64,000 nucleotides of DNA from Rhabdophis nuchalis. Lineage: Eukaryota > Chordata > Lepidosauria > Squamata > Natricidae. Shown in pieces: positions 22,378 through 34,020 of this stretch. How positions within the stretch are numbered: the stretch's first letter is position 1; each line of letters starts with the position of its first letter. A model generated the notes under the pieces. It did not search any database. It saw only the letters and a program-made list of their open reading frames with translations, and had not been told where the DNA came from. A program made the translations under genes and the position numbers. The stretch covers positions 18,339,732-18,403,731 of the forward strand of contig CM077658.1 of the NCBI GenBank assembly GCA_039707465.1, in the 5' to 3' direction.

Positions 22378-22790
22378 TTACATACAGAAGAAGAAGAAGT
22401 CGGGAGAAGAAGTCTTTTCCTAACCCTGGAGGTCCGAGAGGTGTTTTTTTTCAAGACACAACTGGACTTCCTGTGTTGTTCCTTGTAGACATTTCAGTTC
22501 TGACTGAAGCTTCTTGGATGAGAAGCGAAACATCTTCAAGGAAAACTCAAAGGTGCTTTTTCAGGAGGCAACTGGACTTTCTTGGTTTGTTTTTTTGTTT
22601 TGTATCGAAGACATTTAGTTTCTCATCCAAGAAGCGTCTTCAGTTCTTACTGAAGCTCCTTAGATGAGAAGTGAAACATCTCGAAGGAAGAACAAAGAAA
22701 GTCCAGTTGTCTCTTGAAAAAGCATCATTGGGACCTCCGGATTTAGCAGATACTTCTTCTTCTCCTGACATATTCTTCTCCTGTATGGAA
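22378..22790. repeat. 413-bp fold-back (inverted repeat) element, family G
   Basis: The left arm (22378-22584) reads, imperfectly, as the reverse complement of the right arm (22585-22790): outer blocks 'catacagaagaag' and 'cttcttctcctg..tatgg', 'ggaggtcc' and 'ggacctcc', and inner blocks with 'gaagcttcttggatgagaag' and its complement. The whole could form a long hairpin. The segment 22513-22541 also resembles a degenerate hammerhead core (see findings). No ORF. Confidence 0.7.
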
Positions 22791-23640
22791 GTGTAAACAC
22801 ACGCCAGATAAACATACTAACAAGATTACTATTAGCAACTGGGTTGGTGATTGATGCCTCCTTCTAGGGTTCCTGGCTTAGTTAAAGAACAATGTGTGGT
22901 CCATCCCAGATATTTGGTCAAATGCACGGAGTCTCCATTCTTTGTTGGATTATGGGCTCCTGCTTGGGCAGACAATTCTAGTTGCAACCTTCGTCAGGGC
23001 AACGACAATTGCATGTGCTAAACGAATTGATTTCATTTTAATGCCAAAGTATTGGTTTCACTGCCCCGCAGTTCATGTTTGCTCTGATTTTTTGAAAACA
23101 TTTATCTCCTTCTACCTGCTTGAAGTCCGAAAGCAATAAGTGGACATTCTTGCTGGTATATTTTACAATCCCAAGACCATCCTGGGCAGTTTATCACAAT
23201 TCTAAATCAATAGCTAAATTATGCTGCCTTCCATGGTGAATCACCTCTGCTTATGCAATTTATGGAGCTCATATCTCCAGTGGACACTAAGTAATCAGCC
23301 CATCAGCGTTCTGTGGCATTATCTTCTGTCCATAAGCAATGCTGTTACACATTAATTTAGTTTACAAAGATTTCTGCCCACTCACCTTGGGTTTCATTTT
23401 TGAAGGACTTGCAAAAGAAAAGCTGCAAAAGGCTTGATGCGTGGGAGGATCACTATATATATAATTGGATTCATCTTGTAGCAAGCAGAGAACCCTTTGG
23501 TAGTCCAGGATGTAAGCCGACTACTGAATGACTCCTAAAATATAGGAATTTGAGCTGTGAAATAGTAGAGTCCCTTGCCCCTGCCTAAAAAAACCTACTT
23601 GACATAACCATGGACTGTTGGGTACATTAGAGGTTATGCA
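22791..23640. other. No gene seen
   Basis: Unique-looking. An 81-codon frame at 22894-23139 shows no recognisable domain. Confidence 0.4.
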
Positions 23641-24096
23641 CAGTGGTGGGATTCAGCCGGTTTGCACCTATTCTGGAGAACCGGTTGTTAACTTTCTAAG
23701 CAGTTCAGAGAACTGGTTGTTGGAAGAAATCTCATTTCGTTTTTTCCCACTTTAGAGGGCTAATGCAGGAAGGCAGCCAGGCAGGAAGGAAACCTTCTGG
23801 TGTTGTACAGTGAAAACAGAGGCAATTGTAGCTTAAAATAGAGCTTGCAAGGGCTGCATAAGTCCCTCCAGGGTTTTGTTTTCCTTGGCAGAGGGTTGCA
23901 GGAGGCCGTTGCAGCCACAAACGGAGTTTGGGAGACCATTTTGGCTGGCAGAGTGCTCGGGCCATCAAATGCTCCCCTAACACGAGTGATGTTGAGCTGG
24001 CCATGCCCAACTCAGTCTCCTGAGGTCAAACACAGCCGTGATGCGGTCCTCAATGAAATTGAGTTTGACACTCCTGTTCCAGAGTGTGTAATGCTG
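23641..24096 (+). mobile_element. Composite MITE: B-type left end, C-type right end
   Basis: Starts CAGTGGTGGGATTC with 'gagaaccggttgttaac', then changes near 23830 to MITE-C interior ('gagggttgcaggaggccgtt', 'gtgatgttgagctggccatg') and ends 'gagtttgacactcctg'. Either a mosaic element or two truncated copies side by side. Confidence 0.6.
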
Positions 24097-24662
24097 TGTA
24101 ATGTAACTGTATATTTATACATGTATGTATTTTTAGCGAACTGGAGACAAGAGATCGTCTTTAACTGGACTGAGGTTTTTGCCTTAGGGCAAAAGCCTTG
24201 GGGGACGATCCTCCTTGCCACCTTACGATAAAAGGAATTGTGGTCATTGAATGCCATCAAAGAAAAGACAAGCTTGCATGGTCCTTATAAAACCAGCGCG
24301 TAAGGAACTAAAAAGCAATATCTACCGTATGGATTTTTCCCTGCCTTTCCCATTAATTAAGCCTCGTTCTGTCTCAAATATAGAGAAGCAGCATCTGGTT
24401 CACTTTGTCCACAGGATATTAGAAGGCTTTATTTACAAGACAGGCCTGGGGGTGGGGAGAGACATCAAGGTTTGACTCTTGCTTTAGGGAATCAGTTTTG
24501 CTGAAAGAAAAGCCAAACGGAGAAAACACATTCGGGCGTGACAAAGAAACCAATGGAACTGTGGCATGTTCAGAAGAAGGAACCAGGGCTATCAAATACA
24601 ATTTTATTGTATTTCCTTGAATAGTACTGGCAAACCAGAAAGTGGTGTCCAGCATCTCAAAG
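24097..24662. other. No gene seen
   Basis: Unique-looking DNA. Confidence 0.4.
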
Positions 24663-25160
24663 GAATTGTTATTGTTAGTGATGAAGTCATGTCCAACCCA
24701 TCGTGACACCATGGAAGACATTCCTCCAGGCCTTCCTGTCCTCTACCATCCTCTGGAATCCATTTAAGCTCACACTGACTGCTTCGGTGATTCCATTCAG
24801 CCACCTCCTTCCCCTTCTTTTGCCCTCCATCGTTCCCAGCATGAGGCTCGTCTCCAGGGAGTCCTTCCTTCTCATTAGGTAGCCAAAGTCCTTGAGGTTC
24901 CTCTTCAGGATCTGGCCTTCTAAAGAGCAGTCAGGGTTGATCTCCTCTAGGACTGACCGGTGTGATTGCCTTGCAGTCCAAGAGACTCACATGAGTCTTC
25001 TCCAGCACCAGAGTTCAAAAGTCTCATTTCTTTGGCGCTCAGCCTTTCTTATGGTCCAACCTTCACAGCCATACATTGCAACTGGGAAAACCATAGCCTT
25101 GACTATACACATTTTTGTTGGCAGTGATGTCTTGGCTTTTTAGTATGCTGCCTAGATTCA
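24663..25160 (-). pseudogene. RTE-BovB LINE ORF2 C-terminus and 3' end
   Basis: On the minus strand this is the 3'-terminal ~500 bp of a BovB LINE. It encodes pieces of the polyprotein tail such as MRRKDSLETSLMLGTMEGKRR, and ends in the 3' UTR-like sequence 'atgacttcatcactaacaat'. BovB ORF2 is about 1000 residues, so the endonuclease and reverse transcriptase core are missing. Frameshifts are present. BovB is known for horizontal transfer among squamates and ruminants. Confidence 0.8.
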
Positions 25161-25359
25161 CCCTAACTTTCCTCCAAGGAATGCTTTGCTTCAATTCTGG
25201 AAGAAAGCAAATTAAGAAGACAGCTTCTTATTTATATAAGGCTTTATATATATATATAAAAAATCAATGCTCTGAACTTTAAAAAAGATTCCTCCCCCCC
25301 CCAATAACAGCACTCTTTTTATGACTGTGTAATACTTCAATTATTCAGGATAGAGTTAT

Positions 25360-25530
25360 GACAACTGGATGGAGCTGAGCGTTTACTTGCAGATGCCCTT
25401 CCTGACACCTACGTGAAGTTCACAGCAGATATTTTTTCTTTGTGTCCTAGGAGAGAAACATCTTCTGTTACATAGGATTGAACTCTCAGCCTTCTGAGTG
25501 GGAAGTGTCTTCATCACTAGGCCCTCATGA
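25360..25530 (-). repeat. tRNA-derived SINE (third type), diverged
   Basis: Collinear with 52605-52800: 'gatgcccttcctgacacc', 'aggattgaactctcagcctt' (B box on the minus strand) and a degenerate head. Confidence 0.6.
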
Positions 25531-26569
25531 CGCTCAGTAAAGATATTTCCCAATGATTTCATATATTATATTGTTTTAGCTATTCATGTTACTTATTAGA
25601 TTTATTCATTTATTATATGTATCAAGGCTTCCTGACGTTAGATTGACTCTGGGTAGCTGACAATATGTGCAATCATCATCATCATCATCAAATCCTGTGT
25701 GAGCACATTGGACAGCAAGTGATTTCTATAAATTTTGATCATTCACATGTACATCTACACTTCCTTAGCTCAATAGACAATAATAGGCAGGGTTGTTGTC
25801 TAGATAAAAGGACCTGGGTTTTCTTTTTAAATATGGATTTGGAAGTGCATCAGATAGAAGCCAACCTAATTCACTGAAGGGAAGAAGGAAGAGCACCAAA
25901 CGGTTTTGCGAAGCTGATCTTAGCCTCCCTAGATAGGCAAAGATTGAGGAAAGGATGAGCTGACAAGAATCTCATACCAAAACCCAAAGTCCCTGAAAGA
26001 AGTTTGCCTGAGTGGTTTTGCTTTTACCAGGAGCGTGCAGAAGAACAGTCAAAATACCATCCAGAATTCCGAGAGCCTGGTCAGGGTTGTCAGCTTGTTG
26101 AGAGGTCAGAATTTCACCAGCAGAATCTGTACAAACACCGTACAGAAGCCAGAGATCAGACAGTTGATTCCGATGAAGGGTTATAGGTCAGAGCTGCCTC
26201 TTAAATCAGACTGCAACCAGCTGCCTTTCATCAAGAGATTTATTCCCTTGCTAGGCAAGGAGCCTCATAGAATATGTTTGCTCTACTCACCAGGTGTGGT
26301 GGCTGAGAGGTCTTATGTCATTATTATCTGGCTCTCCCACCTGCTCAGGTGGTGCCTGTGTTTGATCAGCTTCAGGTGAGGCTTGCCTTTTGAAGCCAGT
26401 AGACTTCAATCAAAGTTCAGAGCTCTGATGTGAAGTTTCTTCCATGTGGATTGTACCGTACGTAATCTCCAGCCAACAAAATAGAATTTTGAAGCAGAAC
26501 TTATGGAATGTCAGTCTCACGTCTAAACTACATCTGAATCAAAATCCAATCTCCTATAGCTTTCAATCA
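25531..26569. other. No gene seen; small (ATC)n run
   Basis: An ATC run of about seven units lies at 25670-25690. The 114-codon frame at 26035-26379 has no recognisable domain. Confidence 0.4.
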
Positions 26570-26860
26570 GAATAGTTCTGGAAAGGGACCTTGGAGGTCT
26601 TCTAGTCCAACAACCCACTCAAGCAGGAGAAGGCCATGCTGCGTCTTTAGACTCCAAGCCGAACAATCAGAGGTCAAGGCTTCCCAGCTGTTAATGTCCA
26701 TTCCCAAGGCCTTTAGATCCCTCTTGCAGATATCCTTATACCACAGCTGTGGTCGATCTATGGGGCTCTTTCCCTGCACTAATTCTCCCTACAGGAGATC
26801 TTTCGGAATCTGACCATCAACCAATCGCACGATATGCCCAAGTCAGTGTAGACGTCACTG
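26570..26860 (-). pseudogene. Non-LTR retrotransposon ORF2 tail plus CR1 end
   Basis: On the minus strand, 26640-26860 encodes IDRPQLWYKDICKRDLKALG followed by a W-E-A-L pattern. This matches the C-terminal motif common to several vertebrate non-LTR polyproteins. Upstream, LGHIVRLVDGQIPKDLL is separated by a stop. The 3' part (26573-26640) is a CR1 3' end, so two elements abut. I cannot name the LINE family. Confidence 0.6.
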
Positions 26861-28017
26861 TTTCAATAGTGTATACAATTTTGTGAGTGGTTGTGTGAGC
26901 GGTGTTGAATGAAAACCTATGTGTTGAATAACATGTTAACTGGAAAAAGTTCACCAGACCTCTGATCAACATACTGTAGCTAAAGAAATTATAATTTAGC
27001 CAGTTGGTATTCATGAAGTAACCTACTCAACCTTTTGATGAAAAAATAAATGCACAAGAGGAAGAACCAGGCTGATCTAAGGTGGAAAAGTTAGTATAAA
27101 GTCATCATTGGACATAAGCGGCCAACTTCAAAGTAGCATAACGAGATGATTTAGTTTCACCATGCACGAGCAATTTCCACCAGCCTCAAAATCCCCCCCC
27201 TTTTCCAGGGTCAATGAGTAATGAAGGACAGGAAATTGAAGAAGTAGTTTTACTTATAGCTGGTTCCTAATTTAATTTTTTGTAGAAGATGGAACTCATG
27301 GAATCTAAAGAATCTATGAGATGACCCCATAGGATTTGACGAAGGCCAACCTTCTCCTCTCTGATGCTCCTTTTTTCATTTTATTTGACATTTTTGAAGG
27401 TAAGACTGGTTACAGACTATTAGCCTATGGCAGTGAGCATTTGCTAAGACTCATAACGCAGAGGAAAAAAGGGTGAGCAATAGAAATTACAGGTTTATTG
27501 GTATCTTGTTGTCAAGGTAGCTCAGGTTTGCTTACAGATTGAAAAACAGTTCAAGATGCTTTTGTGTTTCATGTGGTGAAATGAACTTTCTCCCTAGAGA
27601 GGCTAAATATTAATTGAAAAACTTCCATTCCTCTTGGTTTGATTGCAAAACTTTAAAAAACCCAAACCTCTAAAGAGATAAAACATTGCAGATATTCCTA
27701 TCCACTTTAAGCAATTATTTTAATCTACCTTGAACCAACTAACCAAAGCATCTAAAGGAATGTGTACAATATATTCTTTCACACTGTACGTTATGTTTTG
27801 AAAGCTTCAAAAATTTTTATGAAGGTTGATACACACACACACACTCACACACACATTACATAAGTTGATCTTAATACTCCTTTTCAAAATGAGTAGTATT
27901 ATCTCTATAAAATTAAGCCTAAGCAAACAAAATTAAGCAACACTTAAAACCTATTTCCCCCCCTGTAAAATACAATTTTTTTCCTCCAGTTTTATTATTA
28001 TGGTAATAATAGCAACT
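26861..28017. other. No gene seen
   Basis: AT-rich unique-looking DNA. Holds a CA run at 27832-27855. Confidence 0.4.
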
Positions 28018-28205
28018 AAAGGTAAAGGTTCCCCTCACACATAGTCATGTGACCGGCATCAAAGGGGCACAGAACGATGTTACCTTCCCACTAAAGATGG
28101 TTCCTATTTTTCTACTTGCATTTCAAACTGCTAGGTTGACATCAGCTGGAACAAATAACAAGAGCTCACTCCGTTATGTGGCGCCAGGGATTTGAACCGC
28201 TGAAC
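28018..28205 (-). repeat. Sauria-type SINE with internal deletion
   Basis: Keeps the 3' tail ('ggtaaaggttcccctc') and most of the body and B box, but lacks the ~80-bp segment between tail and body present at 21000-21346. It runs directly into BovB sequence. Confidence 0.75.
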
Positions 28206-28430
28206 TGAACTACGTGACCCCATGGACTTCATTTTTCCAGGCCTTCCTGTCCTCTACCATCCTCTGGAGTCCATTGAAGCTCGTGCTACTGCTTCAGTGA
28301 CTCCATCCAACCACCTCATTCTCTGTTGTCCCCTTCTTCTTTTGCCCTCCATCTTTCCCAGCATGAGGCTCTTCTCCAGGGAGTCCTTCCTTCTCATTAG
28401 GTGACCAAAGTATTTGAGACTCCGAGAGAG
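28205..28430 (-). repeat. BovB LINE 3'-end fragment
   Basis: Begins in 'gtgaccccatggacttc' and continues collinear with 24663-25160 to 'ggtgaccaaagtatttgag'. Joined head-to-tail with the SINE that shares its 3' tail. Confidence 0.75.
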
Positions 28431-30194
28431 ACAGTATAATTAGGCATAAACAGAATGCCCAGATATTTCCTCCAAAAGTATTTTCCCCGTTATTTGTTCT
28501 AGCTCCTTTATATAAATAGATTGGAAGACATCAAAACAAAAAGGAAGGAAAAAAAACTGTTTTGGTTAATTTTCAGTGCTTGAAAACTTCATCCAGTACA
28601 ACTATAAAAGGCCTTATCGTGCTTATCCAGAGTTTAACTGTCAAAGCGTTTAGCTACAAGAATAATTTAATAAGCAAACATAACTAAGATTATCTTCTGT
28701 TGAATTAAAGAATATTGAAACTATCAAAGAGATTCATCGAGCAGACACAGGAAAGATTTCATAAGTTCTATTTATTGAAATAAATTGTATTATTTATTGA
28801 GTTTAATCTTCTAACCAGTTAAGCAGGGAAGTCACTCTAAGTATAGCAAGACACTGCTGGGGATAGAGAAAAAACATATTTTGGATGATCAGAGGTTTTT
28901 TTGTTTTTTTTAAAATTGCAGACAACAAATATTAGGAGATACTTATTCCACAATCTGAAAAAGATTCTTTGAAGAAGCTAAATCAATTTATCTCAGCAGG
29001 GAAATGACAAGAGATAAATAGATCCTCCTACTTCAAAGGGGAAAATAAAACTGAAGATTTTTTAATCTTTAATTAAAAAAGAAAGGGGGAAAGTGACTTT
29101 TGGAGATTTTTTCTCCAAAAACTGTTGTGTAGTGGTAGGGAATATTTACCGACAAATAATTTGCATAAGATCATACAGTCAGCAGTTAAGTAAATGAATA
29201 TTCTTTACGCAAGTGGCTTTTAAGGTATTGTTTTAAAGCAATAGTTCTCCAACTCTGCTTTAATAGCTAATGGGTGGGCCAACAATAGGAAATAATACAG
29301 CTCAGACTCGGAAAGATTGACAGCCTATAATTTTTAACTACAATGATTTGAAACTTCCACTGATTAAGATTAATCATCTTGTCCTAATCTCGTTTCCTTT
29401 ACTGGGTTGGGACTAGCATTTCTAGAATGAGCAGGATGGATCTCAGCTTTTCTGGAAGATCCTATAGATTGGAGATAGAGCAACATCCCTGAGGCTGAAA
29501 TCCAGGAAGGAAGGAAGGAAGGAAGGAAAAGGAGATGAAGGAAAATGGCATGAAGGAAAATGAGAGGAAGGAAAGAAGGAAAGAAGGCTCTATTTCTTGT
29601 TTTATGAACAAATGAATAATTTAAAAAACAACAATCTTCTGAAGGTCTGAAGCAGTGCATCTCCCAGATATACAAACACACACTCGTGCGTGTGTGTATA
29701 TGTGTAAACAAAGAAATGAAACCATGGCAACTCTGAGGACTCACAACAGATTACCTTGAATCTCAGAAAGGGGATGCATGCTGATTGAAATGAATCACCC
29801 TGATGGCACACAAGCTTCAGCTAACAGAAGCCTTTCTTGAGTCTTTAAATCCAATCAAATAAAAGTTATGAAGTTCTCCAGATTGAAGGGGAGAGTAAAG
29901 GAGATCTAGTTCTTTTAGGAACTTTGATTTTGAAGCATTGAGTCTCACTAGGGAAGGTTGACCAAGAGCAACTCAATGGCAGATAGAGTGTTGTTGTATA
30001 TATAACCCTACAAGGCACACAACTTGCTAAATTTTCTTTGTTCTGTGTTTCAGAGGATATGCTTAATAATCTTTGGCTTGAACACACCGGATCCCCAGAT
30101 TGAAGGATCTTTTCTTTTTTCACAACTTTCTTCCAATCTACTTAGAACTAACTATGAATATGCGCCAAGGGGCAGGGATATTGGCAGGGTATAG
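28431..30194. other. No gene seen; AT-rich
   Basis: Long AT-rich single-copy-looking stretch with a GGAA run (29503-29528) and a small AC/GT patch near 29670-29705. No exon-like ORF. Confidence 0.45.
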
Positions 30195-30672
30195 TCATAC
30201 TAAAAAGCAGAGACATCACCCTGCCAACAAAAGTGCACATAGTCAAGTTGCAATGCATGTCTGTGAAAGTTGGACCATAAGAAAAGTTGAGCACCAAAGA
30301 ATTGAGACCTTTGAACTCTGGTGTTGGAGAAGAATCCTGCGAGTCTTTTGGACTGCAAGCTGATCAAACCGGTCAGTCCTAGGGGAGATCAACCCTGACG
30401 GCTCTTTAGAAGGCCAGATCCTGAAGAGGAAACTCAAAGACTTTGGCCACTTAATGAGAAGGAAGGACTCACTGGAGAAGAGCCTAATGCTGGGAATGAT
30501 TGAGGGCAAAAGAAGAACAGGATGACAGAGAATGAGGTGCCTGGATGGAGTCATGGAAGCAGTCAGCATGAGCTTAAATGGACTCCAGAGGATGGTAGAG
30601 GACAGGAAGGTCTGGAGGAACATTGTCCATAGGGTTGCGATGGGTCAGACATGACTTCGCAACTACAACAAC
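30195..30672 (+). pseudogene. BovB LINE ORF2 C-terminus and 3' end
   Basis: Plus-strand counterpart of 45304-45805. The translated tail includes CESWTIRKVEHQRIETFELW and CWRRILRVFWT, then a TGA stop at 30361-30363. A 15-nt segment present at 45304-45805 is missing near 30245 (in frame). The sequence then runs to the BovB end 'gatgggtcagacatgac'. Only the last ~20% of ORF2 is present. Confidence 0.85.
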
Positions 30673-30769
30673 AACATAATCAAAATTGTCACAATTATCA
30701 CATCCATTTTTTTCATTCTTTGCTCAAGAATCAAGAGAAAGAGAAACTGATATACTTTGTTGCTTTTAG

Positions 30770-30985
30770 CAGAATAACATAGTTGGAAGGGACCTTGGAG
30801 GTCTTCTAGTCCACCTCCCCAGCTCAAGCAGGAAACCTGATATGATTTCAGACAAGTTGTTGTCCAATCTCTTCTTAAAACCCTCCAGTGATGAAGCATC
30901 CAGAACTTCAGGAGACAAGTTGTTCCACTGTTTAATTGCTCTTACTTTCAGGAAATTTCTCCTTCGTTCCAAGCGTATTTTATAA
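30770..30985 (-). repeat. CR1 3' end
   Basis: Starts 'gaataacatagttggaaggg' and covers the 3' UTR and final ORF2 codons, including IKQWNNLSPEVLDASSLEGF on the minus strand. Confidence 0.85.
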
Positions 30986-31399
30986 TCTATATATTAATTA
31001 ATTCAATTTATTACATTGAGAACTCTATTCGGCATCACAGTACATTGCCAATGTGGCCATGCCATAAATTTGTAAGGGTGAAACATCCACAAAAGACACA
31101 ATAAGACTGTGATGACAATAATATGAATAGGTCCGTGAACAAAATGGCAAAGCATTAATTATAATAATCAGGTAGTGAAAACCCTAATCAGCGAGATAAA
31201 GTTCAGTCACCAGAACAATTACAACAGCAAATTTATTGAGCATATTATGGAGCGTCAATGCATTTGTGGTGTTTGTCCTAAACAATAATTTGGAGGAAAC
31301 CAATTTCTTCAAACAACCTTCAGAAATCTGAGCGCCCTTCAGATGTATGAACTTCAGAGACCCACAAACCAGCATGGCCATTGCTGATCAACTGAAGAA
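30986..31399. other. No gene seen
   Basis: AT-rich unique-looking DNA. Confidence 0.4.
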
Positions 31400-31790
31400 C
31401 TGACATCGGCCAGATGAGGAAGGATGGTTTAGCGCCATGAGTGAACAAGGACACAATTATGCTCTTGCGAGCCAATTTCCCTGCATTTCTTTACGGCGAG
31501 GCACTTTTCATATCTCTCCCCCCCCCCCATGAAAAATCTTGCTGCTCCTTGCGACCCTGTTGTGAGGCACTTCCCCCCTGCGGCGACCACCATTCACTGG
31601 AGGAAGTGCAGCCCCAAAAGCCACAATAATCTCATTTGTCTTCATTATACAGGACCTGGGCTCCGCCGCTCGTTCTGATGTAAAGCCATTTACCTTCGCT
31701 CCCAAGTACATTTAATCTCATTACATTCACTGTCATTACAGTAACATCTTTATTCCACTTGAAAGACTCTAAAGCTCAAGAGGATTGCGT
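31400..31790. promoter_or_regulatory. Candidate conserved non-coding block
   Basis: Repeat-free apart from a C-run near 31518-31528. The part 31620-31780 is balanced in composition, lacks decay-like patterns and has several ATTA/TAAT cores. Suggestive only. Confidence 0.2.
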
Positions 31791-31924
31791 TACAAGGAGG
31801 GCCGGCTTTGGGTTATTGAGAGGGGCCTGTGCAAATTCTAGATAGGAGACGCTATCCATTTTTATGAGCCCTCTGCGATTCTCCTGTGTTAATGGCAATC
31901 CTGAAAACTGAGGAGAGCCTTCCT

Positions 31925-32480
31925 CCTTTCCTTTTTCTTTCTTTCTTTCCTTCCCCCCCTCCATTCTTCTTCCTTCCTTGCCTTTATTCTTCCTTCCTTG
32001 TCTCTACTCTTCCTTCCATCCTTCCTTCTTTCCATCCCTCTATTCTTCCTCCCTCCCTCCATTCTTTTTCCTTCTTTCCTCCCTCCCTCCCTCCTTCCTT
32101 GCCTCTATTATCCCTTCCTTCTTTGTCTCTAGTCTTCCTTCTTTGTCTCTATACTTCCTTCCTTCCTTCTTTCCCTCCCTCTATTCTTCCTTTATTCCTT
32201 CCCCCTCTTTCCATTCTTTTTCCTTCCTTCCTTCCTTCCTTTCCTCCCTCCCTCCTTCCCTCCCATCTTCCTTTCTCTCTTTCCCCCTCCCTCCCCTTTT
32301 CCCTCTCCCTCCCTCTCTCCTTCCCTTTCTTCCTCCCTCCCTCCTTCCCATCTTCCTTTCTCTCTTTCTACCTCCCTTCCCTCCTCCCTCCCTCCCTCCT
32401 TCTCTTCCATGTTCCTTCTCTTTCCACCTCCCTTCCCTTCTTTTCTCTCTTCCTTTTTCTATTGCTCTTTCCTTTGTCTC
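31925..32480 (+). repeat. 550-bp polypyrimidine (CCTT/CCCT) tract
   Basis: Almost pure C/T on the plus strand with irregular CTTC, CCTC and TCTATTC units. Mirror-repeat stretches could form triplex DNA. The long Pro/Leu/Ser frames (to 211 codons) and the Lys/Glu/Gly/Arg frames on the other strand are composition artefacts. Confidence 0.95.
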
Positions 32481-33427
32481 TAGATCTTCTGATCTCCAAT
32501 GCTTTTGATCTTGCCTTTTAGCTGTTTGGGATTTTCCTATTTGTCTCCAGCCCATGGTGACTTCTGGTTCCATCTTCCAATGCTCCTTAACTTTTAAGAG
32601 ATGAACCCTTGATAGGCAACATTTCTCCAATGAGCAAGAGGATGGTGGGTTTGAGGCTTCTTTGATTCCTGGTACTTTCCTGATCAGCCACCTGGCATTG
32701 TCCAAGCCCCCAGATTAAGCTCCACCAGAAAACTGAATCTCAATGCAAAGTTTGGTTATGGAGCAATAATGCACATCTGATTGCAATATTCTGATTGGCA
32801 AGAGGTGGGTGGTTACTTTCCAGGGAGTGGAGGATATGAAAATGGGCTAATTTCCCCCAAGGTTTGGAGTTCATCAGAAAATGAAATAAAAACAGACATA
32901 GATGTATTAGTTCATAAGCTATAGTTAATGGAAAGTATTGGAAGAAACTCACGGTGATGAAGAAAAAGACATAATTGGAGACCTTGGTAAATCCTAGCCA
33001 CAGCTCTGCAAGCTTTTATGGCACCGAAGCGTTCTTTCCTTTGGTTGCTCCATGATATCACACTTTCCCTACCATTTATTATGGTAGATTTCATTAGGTG
33101 TGTTCCAACATGCTACATAAAAAGTTATAGGCTGGCAGAAAAATAAAATTATGCTTTATAAGATTATGTCCTTCTGCTTCTATGGATCCCATTTGGGCTG
33201 ACATAGATTTGCAAAGTGCAGAGAATAAAGGACAAAGTGACACACTTAAAGGTGTCGCAGGAATATTCTTCCCAAGGTTTATTCTTTAATATAGTCACAT
33301 CTATAGGTGAGGTGGAAATGAAGACCTGCATTTGGCGAAGATAGCAAACCTAGAGGTTTGCTTCCACCTAAGTTAAACCAGCAATCCACCTTTTCAAGGG
33401 GGCAACTTTTTGGACAACCTTGATTTG
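32481..33427. other. No gene seen
   Basis: Unique-looking DNA with no recognised repeat. Confidence 0.4.
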
Positions 33428-33740
33428 TGTTGTGGGCCTGCTAGTGTCCAGCAGAGCTGGCAGCAGATTCGGACAGTGAGGAGGTTGGGGAGGAACATGG
33501 GCCGGTCCTGGAGTCTGGAGAAGGCTTTGAGGAGGGCTCTGTGTTGGAGGCAGAGAGAGGGTCAGAGCCATATGCCAGTTATCAGCTGCCTTCAGAGTCA
33601 GACATTAGTGAGGCAGACGAACAGCTGGAGCCTGTTCCCAGTGTGCGCATGCGCAGAGTGGCCAGACGAAGAGAACAGCTAAAGAACAGGGGTTCTCTTA
33701 CTTTTCTGTATGTAAAGATTAAGAGGTTTTATTTTTAGAC
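33428..33740 (+). mobile_element. LTR-like repeat, 5' part with open acidic frame
   Basis: Starts TGTTGTGGGCCTGC. A frame from about 33446 to past 33690 stays open and encodes an acidic stretch (SDSEEVGEEHGPVLESGEG), then LEPVPSVRMRRVARRREQL. The same peptide pattern is present, in the same frame, in the copies at 6060-6993, 10850-11583, 19393-20090 and 48949-49240. The promoter part is missing here, so the copy is 3'-truncated. Confidence 0.5.
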
Positions 33741-33769
33741 AGAAGGGAGTTCTGTTGGACACGTCTTCA

Positions 33770-34020
33770 GGTCTTCCCTCCCTCCAAATGATTTTTCTGG
33801 TCTATTAACTGAAATAAACATTTATGCAGTTAATTTCCTCCGACGGAGCTCACTAAATGGCGTCTCTTCAAACATATTTGAACATGACTTAACCGTAACG
33901 CTCTTGCCATTATCAGTGAAATTAACGGCACATTCATCTTAAACGTGATTTATCCTTTCTCATCCCTTCCTAACAAGCCCCTTGTCTCCAATGACAATCA
34001 GGGCTAGTTGGTTGGAACCG
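33770..34020. promoter_or_regulatory. Candidate conserved non-coding block
   Basis: Repeat-free, AT-rich but not simple, with several ATTA and TTAA cores and unmutated-looking CpGs ('ccgacggagc', 'aaccgtaacgc'). Conservation untestable here. Confidence 0.2.

Noticed and set aside
31886..32521. 211-codon open frame rich in Pro, Leu and Ser
   Set aside because: Produced by the polypyrimidine tract. Overlapping long frames exist in several phases and on both strands.
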